Shown here: one piece after another, positions 1-6,951 of the stretch
Layout of the letters: each line of letters opens with the position of its first letter
Position numbering within the stretch: the first letter of the stretch is position 1
Assembly: GCF_000369405.1 (NCBI RefSeq)
Contig: NZ_KB849999.1
Location: forward strand, 908,647 to 972,646
From: Acinetobacter sp. ANC 3929
GTDB taxonomy: Bacteria > Pseudomonadota > Gammaproteobacteria > Pseudomonadales > Moraxellaceae
Reading direction: 5' to 3'
DNA length: 64,000 bases
Position numbers and translations under genes: made by a program
Notes under the pieces: model-generated
What the model was told of the DNA's origin: nothing
Seen by the model: the letters and a program-made list of their open reading frames with translations, nothing else
Databases searched by the model: none

Positions 1-374
1 TGCGTGATGAATCTATGCACTTGAACTTCGGTATCGACATGATCAACCAGATCAAGATCGAGAACCCGCACTTGTGGACGGCTGAGTTCCAAGAAGAAGT
101 GATTCAAATGATTCTTGAAGGCACGATGCTTGAGATCGAATATGCGCGTGACACCATGCCACGTGGTGTATTGGGTATGAATGCAAGCATGATGGAAGAA
201 TACTTGAAGTTCATCTGTAACCGTCGTTTAGCGCAACTTGGTTTACCTGAGCAGTTTGCTGGTGTAACCAACCCGTTTGCGTGGATGTCTGAGATGATGG
301 ACTTGCGTAAAGAGAAAAACTTCTTTGAAACGCGTGTAACGGATTACCAAACTGGCGGTGCGTTAAGCTGGTAA
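1..374 (+). CDS. nrdB: Ribonucleoside-diphosphate reductase subunit beta, C-terminal part
   Basis: Only the C-terminal ~124 residues are present; the reading frame is open from base 3, so the gene starts upstream of the window. The visible part includes [14 protein letters not shown], followed by a helical region with the [15 protein letters not shown] tail. That tail is typical of class Ia beta subunits, whose C-terminal peptide docks onto NrdA. The protein carries the diiron-tyrosyl radical cofactor for dNTP synthesis; the radical tyrosine lies outside the window. A strong terminator follows 18 bases after the stop, so it ends its transcript. The family call is confident; details of the missing part cannot be judged. 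Confidence 0.93.
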   Translation, partial: RDESMHLNFGIDMINQIKIENPHLWTAEFQEEVIQMILEGTMLEIEYARDTMPRGVLGMNASMMEEYLKFICNRRLAQLGLPEQFAGVTNPFAWMSEMMDLRKEKNFFETRVTDYQTGGALSW

Positions 375-392
375 GTTGAATTAACAGCTAAT

Positions 393-418
393 AAAAACCG
401 CCGTAAATGGCGGTTTTT
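393..418 (+). terminator. Rho-independent terminator after nrdB
   Basis: Perfect 10-bp stem AAAAACCGCC / GGCGGTTTTT with a 6-base loop and a T run. The A/T symmetry means it could also stop transcription from the minus strand, where the small ORF ending at 447 points towards it. Confidence 0.93.
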
Positions 419-446
419 ATTTTTCTATATAATATTTCAAGAGAAA

Positions 447-716
447 TTATTTAAACCTAGAAATTTCAAAATTCAATCTATAGGTCAAAAAATTTATTAA
501 ACAGGCTTCTCGAATTCTTTTTTTGAATAGGCTTTGAAAATAAGGATTAGTTAGAAAAACACTTAAAGCTACTATGAAATATATAATAAGTTGGCTTTCA
601 AGCTGAAGTAATTTTAAAAGCTCAGTAAAAAACTCATCTATCAAACTAAAATAAGTTGATGTGATTAGAGAATAAAATAAATAGGAAAAAATACCGTAGA
701 AATTAAATTCAATCAT
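447..716 (-). CDS. Small hypothetical membrane protein (89 aa)
   Basis: No family recognised. The protein is very AT-rich in coding and hydrophobic, with two likely membrane segments (about residues 4-25 and 42-58) and a basic stretch after the second (FKKRIREA). Support for a real gene is the start context: ATG at 716 is preceded by a GGGAGAGGGAGG-type Shine-Dalgarno run 5-6 bases upstream, much better than chance in this AT-rich DNA. It ends just before the bidirectional nrdB terminator. It could be an orphan small membrane protein; function unknown. Confidence 0.5.
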   Translation of the reverse strand: MIEFNFYGIFSYLFYSLITSTYFSLIDEFFTELLKLLQLESQLIIYFIVALSVFLTNPYFQSLFKKRIREACLINFLTYRLNFEISRFK

Positions 717-805
717 AGTTCCTCCCTCTCCCTAAACAAAGATGACCAGCAAAGAATTAAAATTATCCTAATAATTTTTATACACTTTTAAAGTTAAATT
801 TACAA

Positions 806-1360
806 CTATCTTCTTAACCCCACCAACCATCCTTCCAACAACTTCCCTTTATCCACCTCATTACCACTCAACAACTGCACCATTGCCCCATCCACTACAA
901 ACAAGAACATATGCGCATCCTTTTCAGAGGCGTTTGCAGAGTTTGTTAAAAGCAATTTATAAATTTGATTGAGCAACCATTTCCGATAATTCACAACAAT
1001 CTTATAAGCTTTGGGATAACGCTTTTCAATTTCAAAAATCGCCTTAAATGGCAAATGATACAAACCTTCTAAATTGACATGAAGAACATAAATACGATTA
1101 AGCTTTTCATACACGGTGAGCCCATTGTTTCGATGAATAATCGAAAATACCTCTTCTTTGAGCGCGTCTGTTTGAAATCCCAGACTCATTTCAATCAATT
1201 GTTCTTTAGACTGAAAGTATTTATAAAAACTGGCTTTGGCGATTTGAGAAGACTCAATAATGCGGTCCACCCCGACACTATGAAAACCATGGCAGTTAAA
1301 TAGATTTCGGGCAGTATCGAGCACTCTTAAAGCACGAAATGAAACCTCTAAATTCGGCAT
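806..1360 (-). CDS. TetR/AcrR family transcriptional regulator
   Basis: 184 aa. Residues ~10-57 form the TetR DNA-binding domain: ARNLFNCHGFHSVGVDRI, then the helix-turn-helix IAKASFYKYFQSKEQLIE. The remainder is an all-helical ligand-binding domain without a recognised subfamily. ATG at 1360 is preceded by AGGGA seven bases upstream. A 15-bp palindrome (1386-1400) lies 25 bp before the start and is a likely autoregulatory operator. The target genes are not obvious: the flanking genes are a small membrane protein and, beyond a structured RNA, the methionine operon. The ligand is unknown. Confidence 0.88.
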   Translation of the reverse strand: MPNLEVSFRALRVLDTARNLFNCHGFHSVGVDRIIESSQIAKASFYKYFQSKEQLIEMSLGFQTDALKEEVFSIIHRNNGLTVYEKLNRIYVLHVNLEGLYHLPFKAIFEIEKRYPKAYKIVVNYRKWLLNQIYKLLLTNSANASEKDAHMFLFVVDGAMVQLLSGNEVDKGKLLEGWLVGLRR

Positions 1361-1385
1361 ATATTTTCCCTATAAAATAATTTTC

Positions 1386-1400
1386 TATCTCAATGAGATA
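1386..1400. promoter_or_regulatory. Candidate TetR-family operator
   Basis: Perfect inverted repeat TATCTCA-A-TGAGATA placed 26-40 bp upstream of the TetR gene start. Position and symmetry fit an autoregulatory operator; this is inferred from sequence only. Confidence 0.5.
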
Positions 1401-1416
1401 AAGCCGTGGTCGGCTT
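1401..1416 (-). other. Short hairpin upstream of the TetR gene
   Basis: AAGCCG-TGGT-CGGCTT, a perfect 6-bp stem with a 4-base loop next to the palindrome. It could be a weak second terminator for the RNA arriving from 1812, or part of the TetR leader. Confidence 0.3.
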
Positions 1417-1440
1417 CGTTCTAAGCAAAAAAGGCATGCA

Positions 1441-1461
1441 AAAGCCCCTAAAGATGGCTTT
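1441..1461 (-). terminator. Candidate terminator of the structured RNA
   Basis: On minus, AAAGCC, 9-base loop, GGCTTT followed by T-rich sequence including a run of six T a few bases later. Stem is short (6 bp), so strength is moderate. Confidence 0.45.
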
Positions 1462-1551
1462 AGCGCATCTCAAGTTTTATTGTTAATTTGATTTTTTAGT
1501 CGTGACGAAGCACTGTCTGAATTGCGAAACGCATTCAAACCATGTCAGAAA

Positions 1552-1581
1552 CTAATAAAGAAGTATGAGAATACAGTGCAT
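1552..1581 (-). CDS. Possible 9-residue leader peptide in the structured RNA
   Basis: Minus-strand ATG at 1581 opens MHCILILLY and then TAG. An AGGAG Shine-Dalgarno (1592-1588) lies 6 bases upstream, which is ideal spacing. The peptide is hydrophobic and rich in Ile/Leu. It sits in the 3' part of the putative RNA, about 90 bases before the candidate terminator, so it could be a regulatory leader peptide; it may also be fortuitous. Confidence 0.3.
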   Translation of the reverse strand: MHCILILLY

Positions 1582-1817
1582 GGCCAACTCCTGAATAATT
1601 CGGAACGCTGCCAAGACATAAAGCTTTATGGTGGCAGGACGAAAGAAGGTTGACAGACTGGTTCGACCCCAGCACACCCGAAGGTGTCCCTCTCCCGTCC
1701 TACCGCAACGGGAGGAGACGAGGAGTTTACATGCAAAACTATTCCTCAGAGGGAATAATTCTGATGCAGTCGAAAACGGTCTGTCAAAACCGACTGGCGA
1801 TGTAGGCCAGCGCTTAA

Positions 1818-1846
1818 AGAATAATATTGGAGTTAGAGAGTGTCAA
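1818..1846 (-). promoter_or_regulatory. Sigma-70 promoter of the structured RNA
   Basis: On the minus strand TTGACA (1846-1841), 17-base spacer, TATTCT (1823-1818). This is a near-consensus promoter pointing into the structured RNA. Confidence 0.6.
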
Positions 1847-1968
1847 TCTCGGATTTTGCACAAAAATACTGTTTATTATTATTTTTCAATGTATTATGTT
1901 TTGTATTATTTTTAAACTATTTTATAAGAATATTTTCACAATAAACAGGTCGCTTAAAGCACAACGCT

Positions 1969-2460
1969 TTAAGCAAGTTCAGTCTGCCCCACTTGGTGAT
2001 AGGCACGGTTAAAATAAACCAAGCTTTGATCATGTCCACTTTGTTGAACTGCCACAATACGACAAATAAAAATTGTATGCGTTCCAACTTCCTGAATTTG
2101 ATCAATCTCGCAATCGAAATTTACCAAGGCATCATCCAAAACAGGCGCACCCGTTTCCAACGCTGACCAAGCACCGTGTTTAAAACGCTCTTCGGGACTC
2201 AATTTAGACGAAAAGGCTTTAGAAATATGTTGATGATCTGCGCTTAACACATTCACGCTTAAGATTTTATTGTCTACGAAATGCACATGCGAACTCGATG
2301 CCCGATTCATGCAGACCAATAAAGTCGGAGGCGTATCTGTGACGCTACATACAGCAGATGCAGTAAAGCCATAACGACCAGACATGCCTGTGGTGGTAAT
2401 CACACTGACTGCACTGGTGAGTAAAGACATTGCATCTCTAAAATCTGTTGCTTCAACCAT
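1969..2460 (-). CDS. Flavin reductase family protein (HpaC/RutF-like)
   Basis: About 163 aa, the usual length of short-chain flavin reductases that use NAD(P)H to supply free FMNH2 or FADH2 to a partner monooxygenase. Recognisable parts are the N-terminal FRDAMSLLTSAVSVITT, the FTASAVCSVTDTPPTLLVCMNR segment that binds flavin, and a C-terminal AYHQVG. An in-frame GTG at 2463 precedes ATG 2460; the AGGA eight bases before ATG favours 2460. It is the third gene of the mesX-mesD transcript, 87 bp after mesD, which suggests that it supplies reduced flavin to an oxygen-dependent step there. That link is inference. Confidence 0.85.
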   Translation of the reverse strand: MVEATDFRDAMSLLTSAVSVITTTGMSGRYGFTASAVCSVTDTPPTLLVCMNRASSSHVHFVDNKILSVNVLSADHQHISKAFSSKLSPEERFKHGAWSALETGAPVLDDALVNFDCEIDQIQEVGTHTIFICRIVAVQQSGHDQSLVYFNRAYHQVGQTELA

Positions 2461-2547
2461 CACTTTATTCCTAAATTAAACTCGATCTGTTTTAAATATG
2501 CTCAGGGCTACTCTGCGCAGCCCTGAAGCCATCAAGAGATCGGTAAA

Positions 2548-3576
2548 TTAAGCCAGTTCTTTACGAACAATTTCCGCACCTGCACTTAATGCATTCAACT
2601 TGCCACGTGCAACATCACGCGCCAAAGGTGCCATACCACAATTGGTTGAGGGATAGAGCTTATCTGCATCGACAAACTGAAGTGCTTTACGTAAGGTATC
2701 GGCAACTTCTTCTGGCGTTTCAACCGTGTTGCTCGCCACGTCAATCGCACCCACCATCACCTTTTTACCGCGAATCAATTCAATCAGATCCATCGGCACA
2801 CGCGAGTTGTGACATTCGAGCGAGATGATATCAAGTTTTGATTGTTGCAGCTTAGGAAAAGCCTCTTCATATTGGCGCCATTCAGAACCGAGGGTCTTTT
2901 TCCAGTCAGTATTGGCTTTGATGCCGTAACCATAGCAAATATGCACCGCGGTTTCACACTTCAATCCTTCAAGCGCACGCTCTAAAGTCGCTACACCCCA
3001 ATCATTCACTTCATCAAAGAACACATTAAATGCAGGCTCATCGAACTGGATAATATCCACACCCGCCGCTTCTAATTCTCTCGCTTCTTCATTCAATATT
3101 TTGGCAAATTCCCACGCCAATTTTTCACGGCTTTTATAATGCGCATCATATAGCGTATCAATCATGGTCATTGGACCAGGCAACGCCCATTTAATCGGTT
3201 GATTGGTTTGCTGACGTAAAAACTTAGCATCTTCAACAAAAACAGGCTTTTGACGAGATACCGCACCCACAACCGTTGGAACACTGGCATCATAACGATT
3301 ACGGATTCGAACAGTCTCGCGTTTCTCAAAATCAACACCCGTAAGATGCTCAATAAAGGTTGTGACAAAGTGCTGACGGGTTTGCTCACCATCGCTGACA
3401 ATATCAATGCCTGCCACCTGCTGTTCATGCAAAGACAAACGTAAAGCATCCTGTTTGCCTTCAATCAGACCCTGCTCTTGCAGTTTCCACGGCGACCAAA
3501 GCGTTTCAGGCTCTGCCAGCCAAGACGGTTTCGGTAAGCTACCCGCAGTCGACGTTGGTAATAATCTTTTCATCAT
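2548..3576 (-). CDS. mesD: Folate-independent methionine synthase MesD (core MetE)
   Basis: 342 aa, matching only the C-terminal catalytic half of cobalamin-independent methionine synthase; the folate-binding N-terminal half of MetE is absent. The four zinc/homocysteine ligands are visible, numbered from ATG 3576: His212 and Cys214 (VHICYGYG), Glu254 (SLECHNSR) and Cys313 (STNCGMAP). The MesD family transfers a methyl group to homocysteine from an unidentified donor and is known to need oxygen and MesX. It follows mesX by 24 bp on the same strand. An in-frame TTG precedes ATG 3576; AAGG six bases upstream supports ATG. Confidence 0.88.
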   Translation of the reverse strand: MMKRLLPTSTAGSLPKPSWLAEPETLWSPWKLQEQGLIEGKQDALRLSLHEQQVAGIDIVSDGEQTRQHFVTTFIEHLTGVDFEKRETVRIRNRYDASVPTVVGAVSRQKPVFVEDAKFLRQQTNQPIKWALPGPMTMIDTLYDAHYKSREKLAWEFAKILNEEARELEAAGVDIIQFDEPAFNVFFDEVNDWGVATLERALEGLKCETAVHICYGYGIKANTDWKKTLGSEWRQYEEAFPKLQQSKLDIISLECHNSRVPMDLIELIRGKKVMVGAIDVASNTVETPEEVADTLRKALQFVDADKLYPSTNCGMAPLARDVARGKLNALSAGAEIVRKELA

Positions 3577-3600
3577 CAATAACCTTATATTTTCAATAAA

Positions 3601-4614
3601 TTAGTGCGCGTAACTTTTTTGCGAGTTGCTTTGTGCTGCATAACTAGTAGACCACTGCTCCAGAACCGCTTGGTAAGGCTTGATAAATTGCTCTTCAACA
3701 AATTTGCCCTGTTCAATCGCCAAACGGCTACGTTCTTCTCGGTCATATACAATACGAGTCAGTGAATAATCTTGGTTATTCAAACTTGGTTGATAAGACT
3801 TTCCTGCTGAAGAGTTCGCATTGTAAATTTCAGGTCGGTAAATCTTTTGGAACGTTTCCATGGTGCTGATAGTGCTGATCAATTCAAGATTGGTGTAATC
3901 TGCCAGCAAATCACCAGAGAAATAGAAAGCCAACGGCGCAACACTATTTGGCGGCATGAAATAACGCACTTTTAAGCCCATTTTTTGGAAATATTCATCT
4001 GTTAATGAATATTCATCTTGCAGGTACTCTACACCCAACACAGGATGCTGATTTTCAGTACGTTGATACACCTTGCTGCTTGAAACACTGAGACAGATCA
4101 CAGGTGGCTTTTTAAAGTTTGCCTTGTAGGTTTCTGACTCAATAAAGCTTTTAAACAAGTTGCCGTGTAAATCACCAAAGTTCTCTGGCGTGCTAAATCC
4201 AGACTGATTTTTATTATGATCAAGCAATAGCACACTGAAATCATAGTCACGGACATAAGAAGAGAAATTGTTCCCCACAATACCTTCAATACGTTCATTG
4301 GTTTTTTGATCAACAATATTGGTTTTCAAAATTTCAATTAAAGGAAGCGCATTGGCATTGCTTGCAGCATCGACCTTCATTTCAACCGAAATGATTTCCA
4401 GCTCAACTTTATAACGATCAGCCAAAGGATTATCCCAATGCGCCAAAGCATTAAAGCGGTTGTCAATCATCTTTAAGGTGTTTTGCAGATTCTGTTGACG
4501 ACTTTCGCCTCTTGCCAAATTCGCAAAGTTGGTTGTGATACGTGTATTTTCTGATGGCGTGTAGTTCTCATCAAAATCAATACGCTTAATCGTAAATGCA
4601 AACTCTTTACTCAT
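3601..4614 (-). CDS. mesX: MesX, DUF1852 partner of MesD
   Basis: 337 aa, a DUF1852 protein: FAFTIKRIDFDENYTPSENT at the start and a long uniform domain with no membrane segment or signal peptide, so cytoplasmic. In Acinetobacter baylyi this protein is genetically required for methionine synthesis by MesD; its chemistry is not known. First gene of the operon mesX-mesD-flavin reductase. Start ATG 4614 has only a modest ribosome site. A MetR-like palindrome lies about 105 bp upstream. Family assignment rests on sequence recognition and on the adjacent mesD. Confidence 0.85.
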   Translation of the reverse strand: MSKEFAFTIKRIDFDENYTPSENTRITTNFANLARGESRQQNLQNTLKMIDNRFNALAHWDNPLADRYKVELEIISVEMKVDAASNANALPLIEILKTNIVDQKTNERIEGIVGNNFSSYVRDYDFSVLLLDHNKNQSGFSTPENFGDLHGNLFKSFIESETYKANFKKPPVICLSVSSSKVYQRTENQHPVLGVEYLQDEYSLTDEYFQKMGLKVRYFMPPNSVAPLAFYFSGDLLADYTNLELISTISTMETFQKIYRPEIYNANSSAGKSYQPSLNNQDYSLTRIVYDREERSRLAIEQGKFVEEQFIKPYQAVLEQWSTSYAAQSNSQKSYAH

Positions 4615-4718
4615 TTTAATCTGCCACCCTAATTTCCGAGATAAATCTAAACTTCTTTATAGAGTGATTTATACCGCAATCATTAGCTGAATAAAAATGA
4701 TTTAATCTAACCTCAAAA

Positions 4719-4731
4719 TGAATGAAATTCA
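4719..4731. promoter_or_regulatory. Candidate MetR box upstream of mesX
   Basis: TGAA-TGAAA-TTCA fits the MetR consensus TGAA-N5-TTCA, inside the larger palindrome ATGAAATTCAT. It is 105-117 bp upstream of mesX, a methionine biosynthesis gene. MetR itself is not in the window. Confidence 0.4.
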
Positions 4732-5105
4732 TGTTGGGAAATTTGCTTAGATGAAAATGGCTCAACATCATCAGTTCAAGGTATATTCACAGATTGGTTC
4801 AGCTCAAGAAGTTTAAGGCTGATATAGATAAAGTATAGGGTGCATACAAATCACACAAAGAAGTATTGTTCTTTCATCAAGAGGAACATTCAATGAATGC
4901 TTAACGGTGTATTTTATTATGTACATCATCCTATCTGGTCAAAATGTGACTGATCTCTCTAAACTATAAGTCTAAGATTTACTAGAACTTTCTACAACTT
5001 TCACACAATAAATCATCAAAGTCAGCTTGATTTGTACATTTTGAAACATTAGTTCAACTAAAATACCGTCTAAATTAAAGTAAAATTCATGAACTAACTC
5101 CTTCA
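4732..5105. other. Intergenic region between mesX and mqo
   Basis: AT-rich spacer between divergent genes. No ORF with a credible start, no strong hairpin and no repeat seen in this part; it presumably holds the two promoters. Confidence 0.5.
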
Positions 5106-5142
5106 ACATCAGTGTTAAGGCGATCCCTTGCCGTACTGATGT
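5106..5142 (+). promoter_or_regulatory. Stem-loop in the mqo leader
   Basis: ACATCAGT (5106-5113) pairs perfectly with ACTGATGT (5135-5142). The loop holds an AAGG/CCTT complementarity. It ends 90 bp before the mqo start and has no T run, so a terminator is unlikely; an RNA leader element or mRNA stabiliser is possible. A smaller hairpin CTATAT/ATATAG follows at 5183-5202. Confidence 0.4.
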
Positions 5143-5231
5143 GCCTTTATTGCGCCTGTATCATCATTTAAATTCTTTCTCTCTATATCGCTTGTCATAT
5201 AGAGCGTCATTTAATTTTTAAGGTAAATTGA

Positions 5232-6872
5232 ATGAAAAAATTTTGGAAATATTTATTAGTACTACTCGTCGTACTAATTATTATTGCAATTGCCTTTCTT
5301 TTTAGACCAGTTGCGTCTAAGGCAATTAAAACCACCAATAACGAACCAACTGTCGATGTTGTACTCATCGGCGGTGGGATCATGAGTGCCACTTTAGGTA
5401 CTTATCTCAACGAATTACAGCCTGACTGGAATATCCGTATGTACGAACGTCTTGATGCTGTTGCACAAGAAAGTTCAAACGGTTTTAACAACGCAGGTAC
5501 AGGCCACTCAGGCTTTATGGAAATGAACTATACCGAAGAAAAAGACGGTAAAATGGACATTTCTAAAGCTGTAAACGTGGCTGGTCAGTTCGAAATTGCC
5601 AAACAGTTCTGGGCATACCAAGTGAAGCAAGGTGTACTCGAAACACCAACTACCTTCATTAACCCAGTACCACACATTGCTTTCGTATGGGGCGATAACG
5701 TGAACTTCATGGAAAAGCGTTATGCTGCCATGGTTCAAAATCCGTTATTCGCTGGCATGAAGTTGAGCGAAGACAAAGCTGAAATTCAACAATGGGCACC
5801 ATTGGTGATGGACGGTCGCGATCCTCAACAAAAAGTCGCTGCAACTCGTATGGACGTTGGTTCTGACGTGAACTACGGTGCAATCACAAAGCAGTTGATT
5901 GGCAACCTTGAAAAGAGTCCAAACTTCAAACTCAGCACTTCAACAGAAGTAACTGGCATTAGCAAAAACGATGACAACACTTGGTCTGTGGCTTTCAAAG
6001 ATTTGAAATCTGGCAAAGTTGATCATGTGAAAACACGTTTTGTGTTTATTGGTGCAGGCGGTGCTGCAATTAAATTATTGCAAATGACTGGCTTACCAGA
6101 AGCGCAACAATATGCTGGCTTCCCTGTAGGCGGTGAGTTCCTTGTAACTGACAACCCAGCAGTAACAGCAAAACACACAGCTAAAGTCTATGGTCGTGCT
6201 GATCTTGGTGCGCCTCCGATGTCTGTTCCACATATTGATACACGTTATATCGACGGTAAAAAATATGTGTTGTTTGGTCCATTCGCAACCTATTCAAACA
6301 AGTTCCTGAAAAATGGTTCACAACTTGATTTGCTTGCGTCAACCAACAAAAATAACGTGTTACCTATGGCTGCCATTGGCCTACAAAATGCTGACCTTGT
6401 TCAGTATCTCGTAAGCCAAGTATTGATGTCTGATGCAGATCGTTTCAATGAGTTGAAAAAATACTATCCTGAAGCTGATCCAAAAGACTGGCATTTACAA
6501 CAAGGTGGTCAACGCGTTCAGATCATCAAGAAAGAGCCAGGCAAACCTGCTAAATTGCAATTCGGTACAGAAATCTTTGCATCTAAAGACAAGTCTGTAA
6601 CGGCATTGTTAGGTGCTTCTCCGGGTGCGTCTACATCACCTTACATCATGCTCAACTTGCTTGAAAAAGCATTCCCAGAGCAAACCAAAGGTGTATGGAA
6701 TGACAAATTGCATGAGATCGTACGTTCTTATGGAAAAGACCTTTCAACAGATCCAGCGTTGTTAGATCAAATCCGTCAGTACTCAAGTTCAACTTTAGGC
6801 TTGAACTATACGACACCTGCAAACTTAGTTCCTGCGAAGAAAGTGGTTAAAGCTGAAGCTGTTGCTCAATAA
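5232..6872 (+). CDS. mqo: Malate:quinone oxidoreductase
   Basis: 546 aa FAD enzyme that oxidises malate to oxaloacetate and passes electrons to quinone, replacing NAD-dependent malate dehydrogenase in the TCA cycle or running beside it. The FAD-binding dinucleotide fold begins at ~43 ([19 protein letters not shown]). Family motifs include [21 protein letters not shown] and a C-terminal [16 protein letters not shown]. Unlike the soluble or peripheral family members, the first ~25 residues are a strong hydrophobic segment ([19 protein letters not shown]), suggesting an N-terminal membrane anchor. ATG 5232 has AAGG seven bases upstream. A strong terminator follows, so it is monocistronic. Confidence 0.95.
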   Translation: MKKFWKYLLVLLVVLIIIAIAFLFRPVASKAIKTTNNEPTVDVVLIGGGIMSATLGTYLNELQPDWNIRMYERLDAVAQESSNGFNNAGTGHSGFMEMNYTEEKDGKMDISKAVNVAGQFEIAKQFWAYQVKQGVLETPTTFINPVPHIAFVWGDNVNFMEKRYAAMVQNPLFAGMKLSEDKAEIQQWAPLVMDGRDPQQKVAATRMDVGSDVNYGAITKQLIGNLEKSPNFKLSTSTEVTGISKNDDNTWSVAFKDLKSGKVDHVKTRFVFIGAGGAAIKLLQMTGLPEAQQYAGFPVGGEFLVTDNPAVTAKHTAKVYGRADLGAPPMSVPHIDTRYIDGKKYVLFGPFATYSNKFLKNGSQLDLLASTNKNNVLPMAAIGLQNADLVQYLVSQVLMSDADRFNELKKYYPEADPKDWHLQQGGQRVQIIKKEPGKPAKLQFGTEIFASKDKSVTALLGASPGASTSPYIMLNLLEKAFPEQTKGVWNDKLHEIVRSYGKDLSTDPALLDQIRQYSSSTLGLNYTTPANLVPAKKVVKAEAVAQ

Positions 6873-6888
6873 GCAACGCTAAGCAGAT

Positions 6889-6922
6889 TAAAAAGGGAGG
6901 AGTTTCAACTCTTCCCTTTTTC
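6889..6922 (+). terminator. Terminator after mqo
   Basis: AAAAAGGGAGGAGTT paired with AACTCTTCCCTTTTT (one wobble), 2-base loop, T run. Confidence 0.93.
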
Positions 6923-6951
6923 TTTATTTGTATGTTTTAAATCTACGTATT

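Larger units (their letters stand above)
1441..1812 (-). ncRNA. Putative structured RNA of unknown family, about 370 nt
   Basis: Read on the minus strand, a strong promoter (1818-1846) would start transcription near 1812. The RNA opens with hairpin CTGGC/GCCAG (1794-1810). A long-range stem (1779-1787 with 1650-1658, TTGACAGAC/GTCTGTCAA, 9 bp perfect) encloses a second closing stem TTCGAC/GTCGAA (1662-1667 with 1769-1774). Inside are local hairpins at 1720-1747, CTCCCGT/ACGGGAG (1692-1714) and ACACC-CGAA-GGTGT (1674-1687). Another strong hairpin sits at 1608-1637 around the palindrome CATAAAGCTTTATG. A candidate terminator is at 1441-1461. I could not match it to RNase P RNA, tmRNA, 6S or a riboswitch class. 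Folding is by eye; strand choice rests on promoter and terminator. Confidence 0.55.

Noticed and set aside
1441..1812. Structured RNA as RNase P RNA, tmRNA, 6S or SRP RNA
   Set aside because: The conserved cores of those RNAs (for example the RNase P GAGGAAAGTCC segment) are absent.
1628..1915. Plus-strand ORF of 95 codons over the structured RNA
   Set aside because: No ribosome site, unusual composition, and it overlaps the hairpins; the opposite strand has the promoter and terminator.
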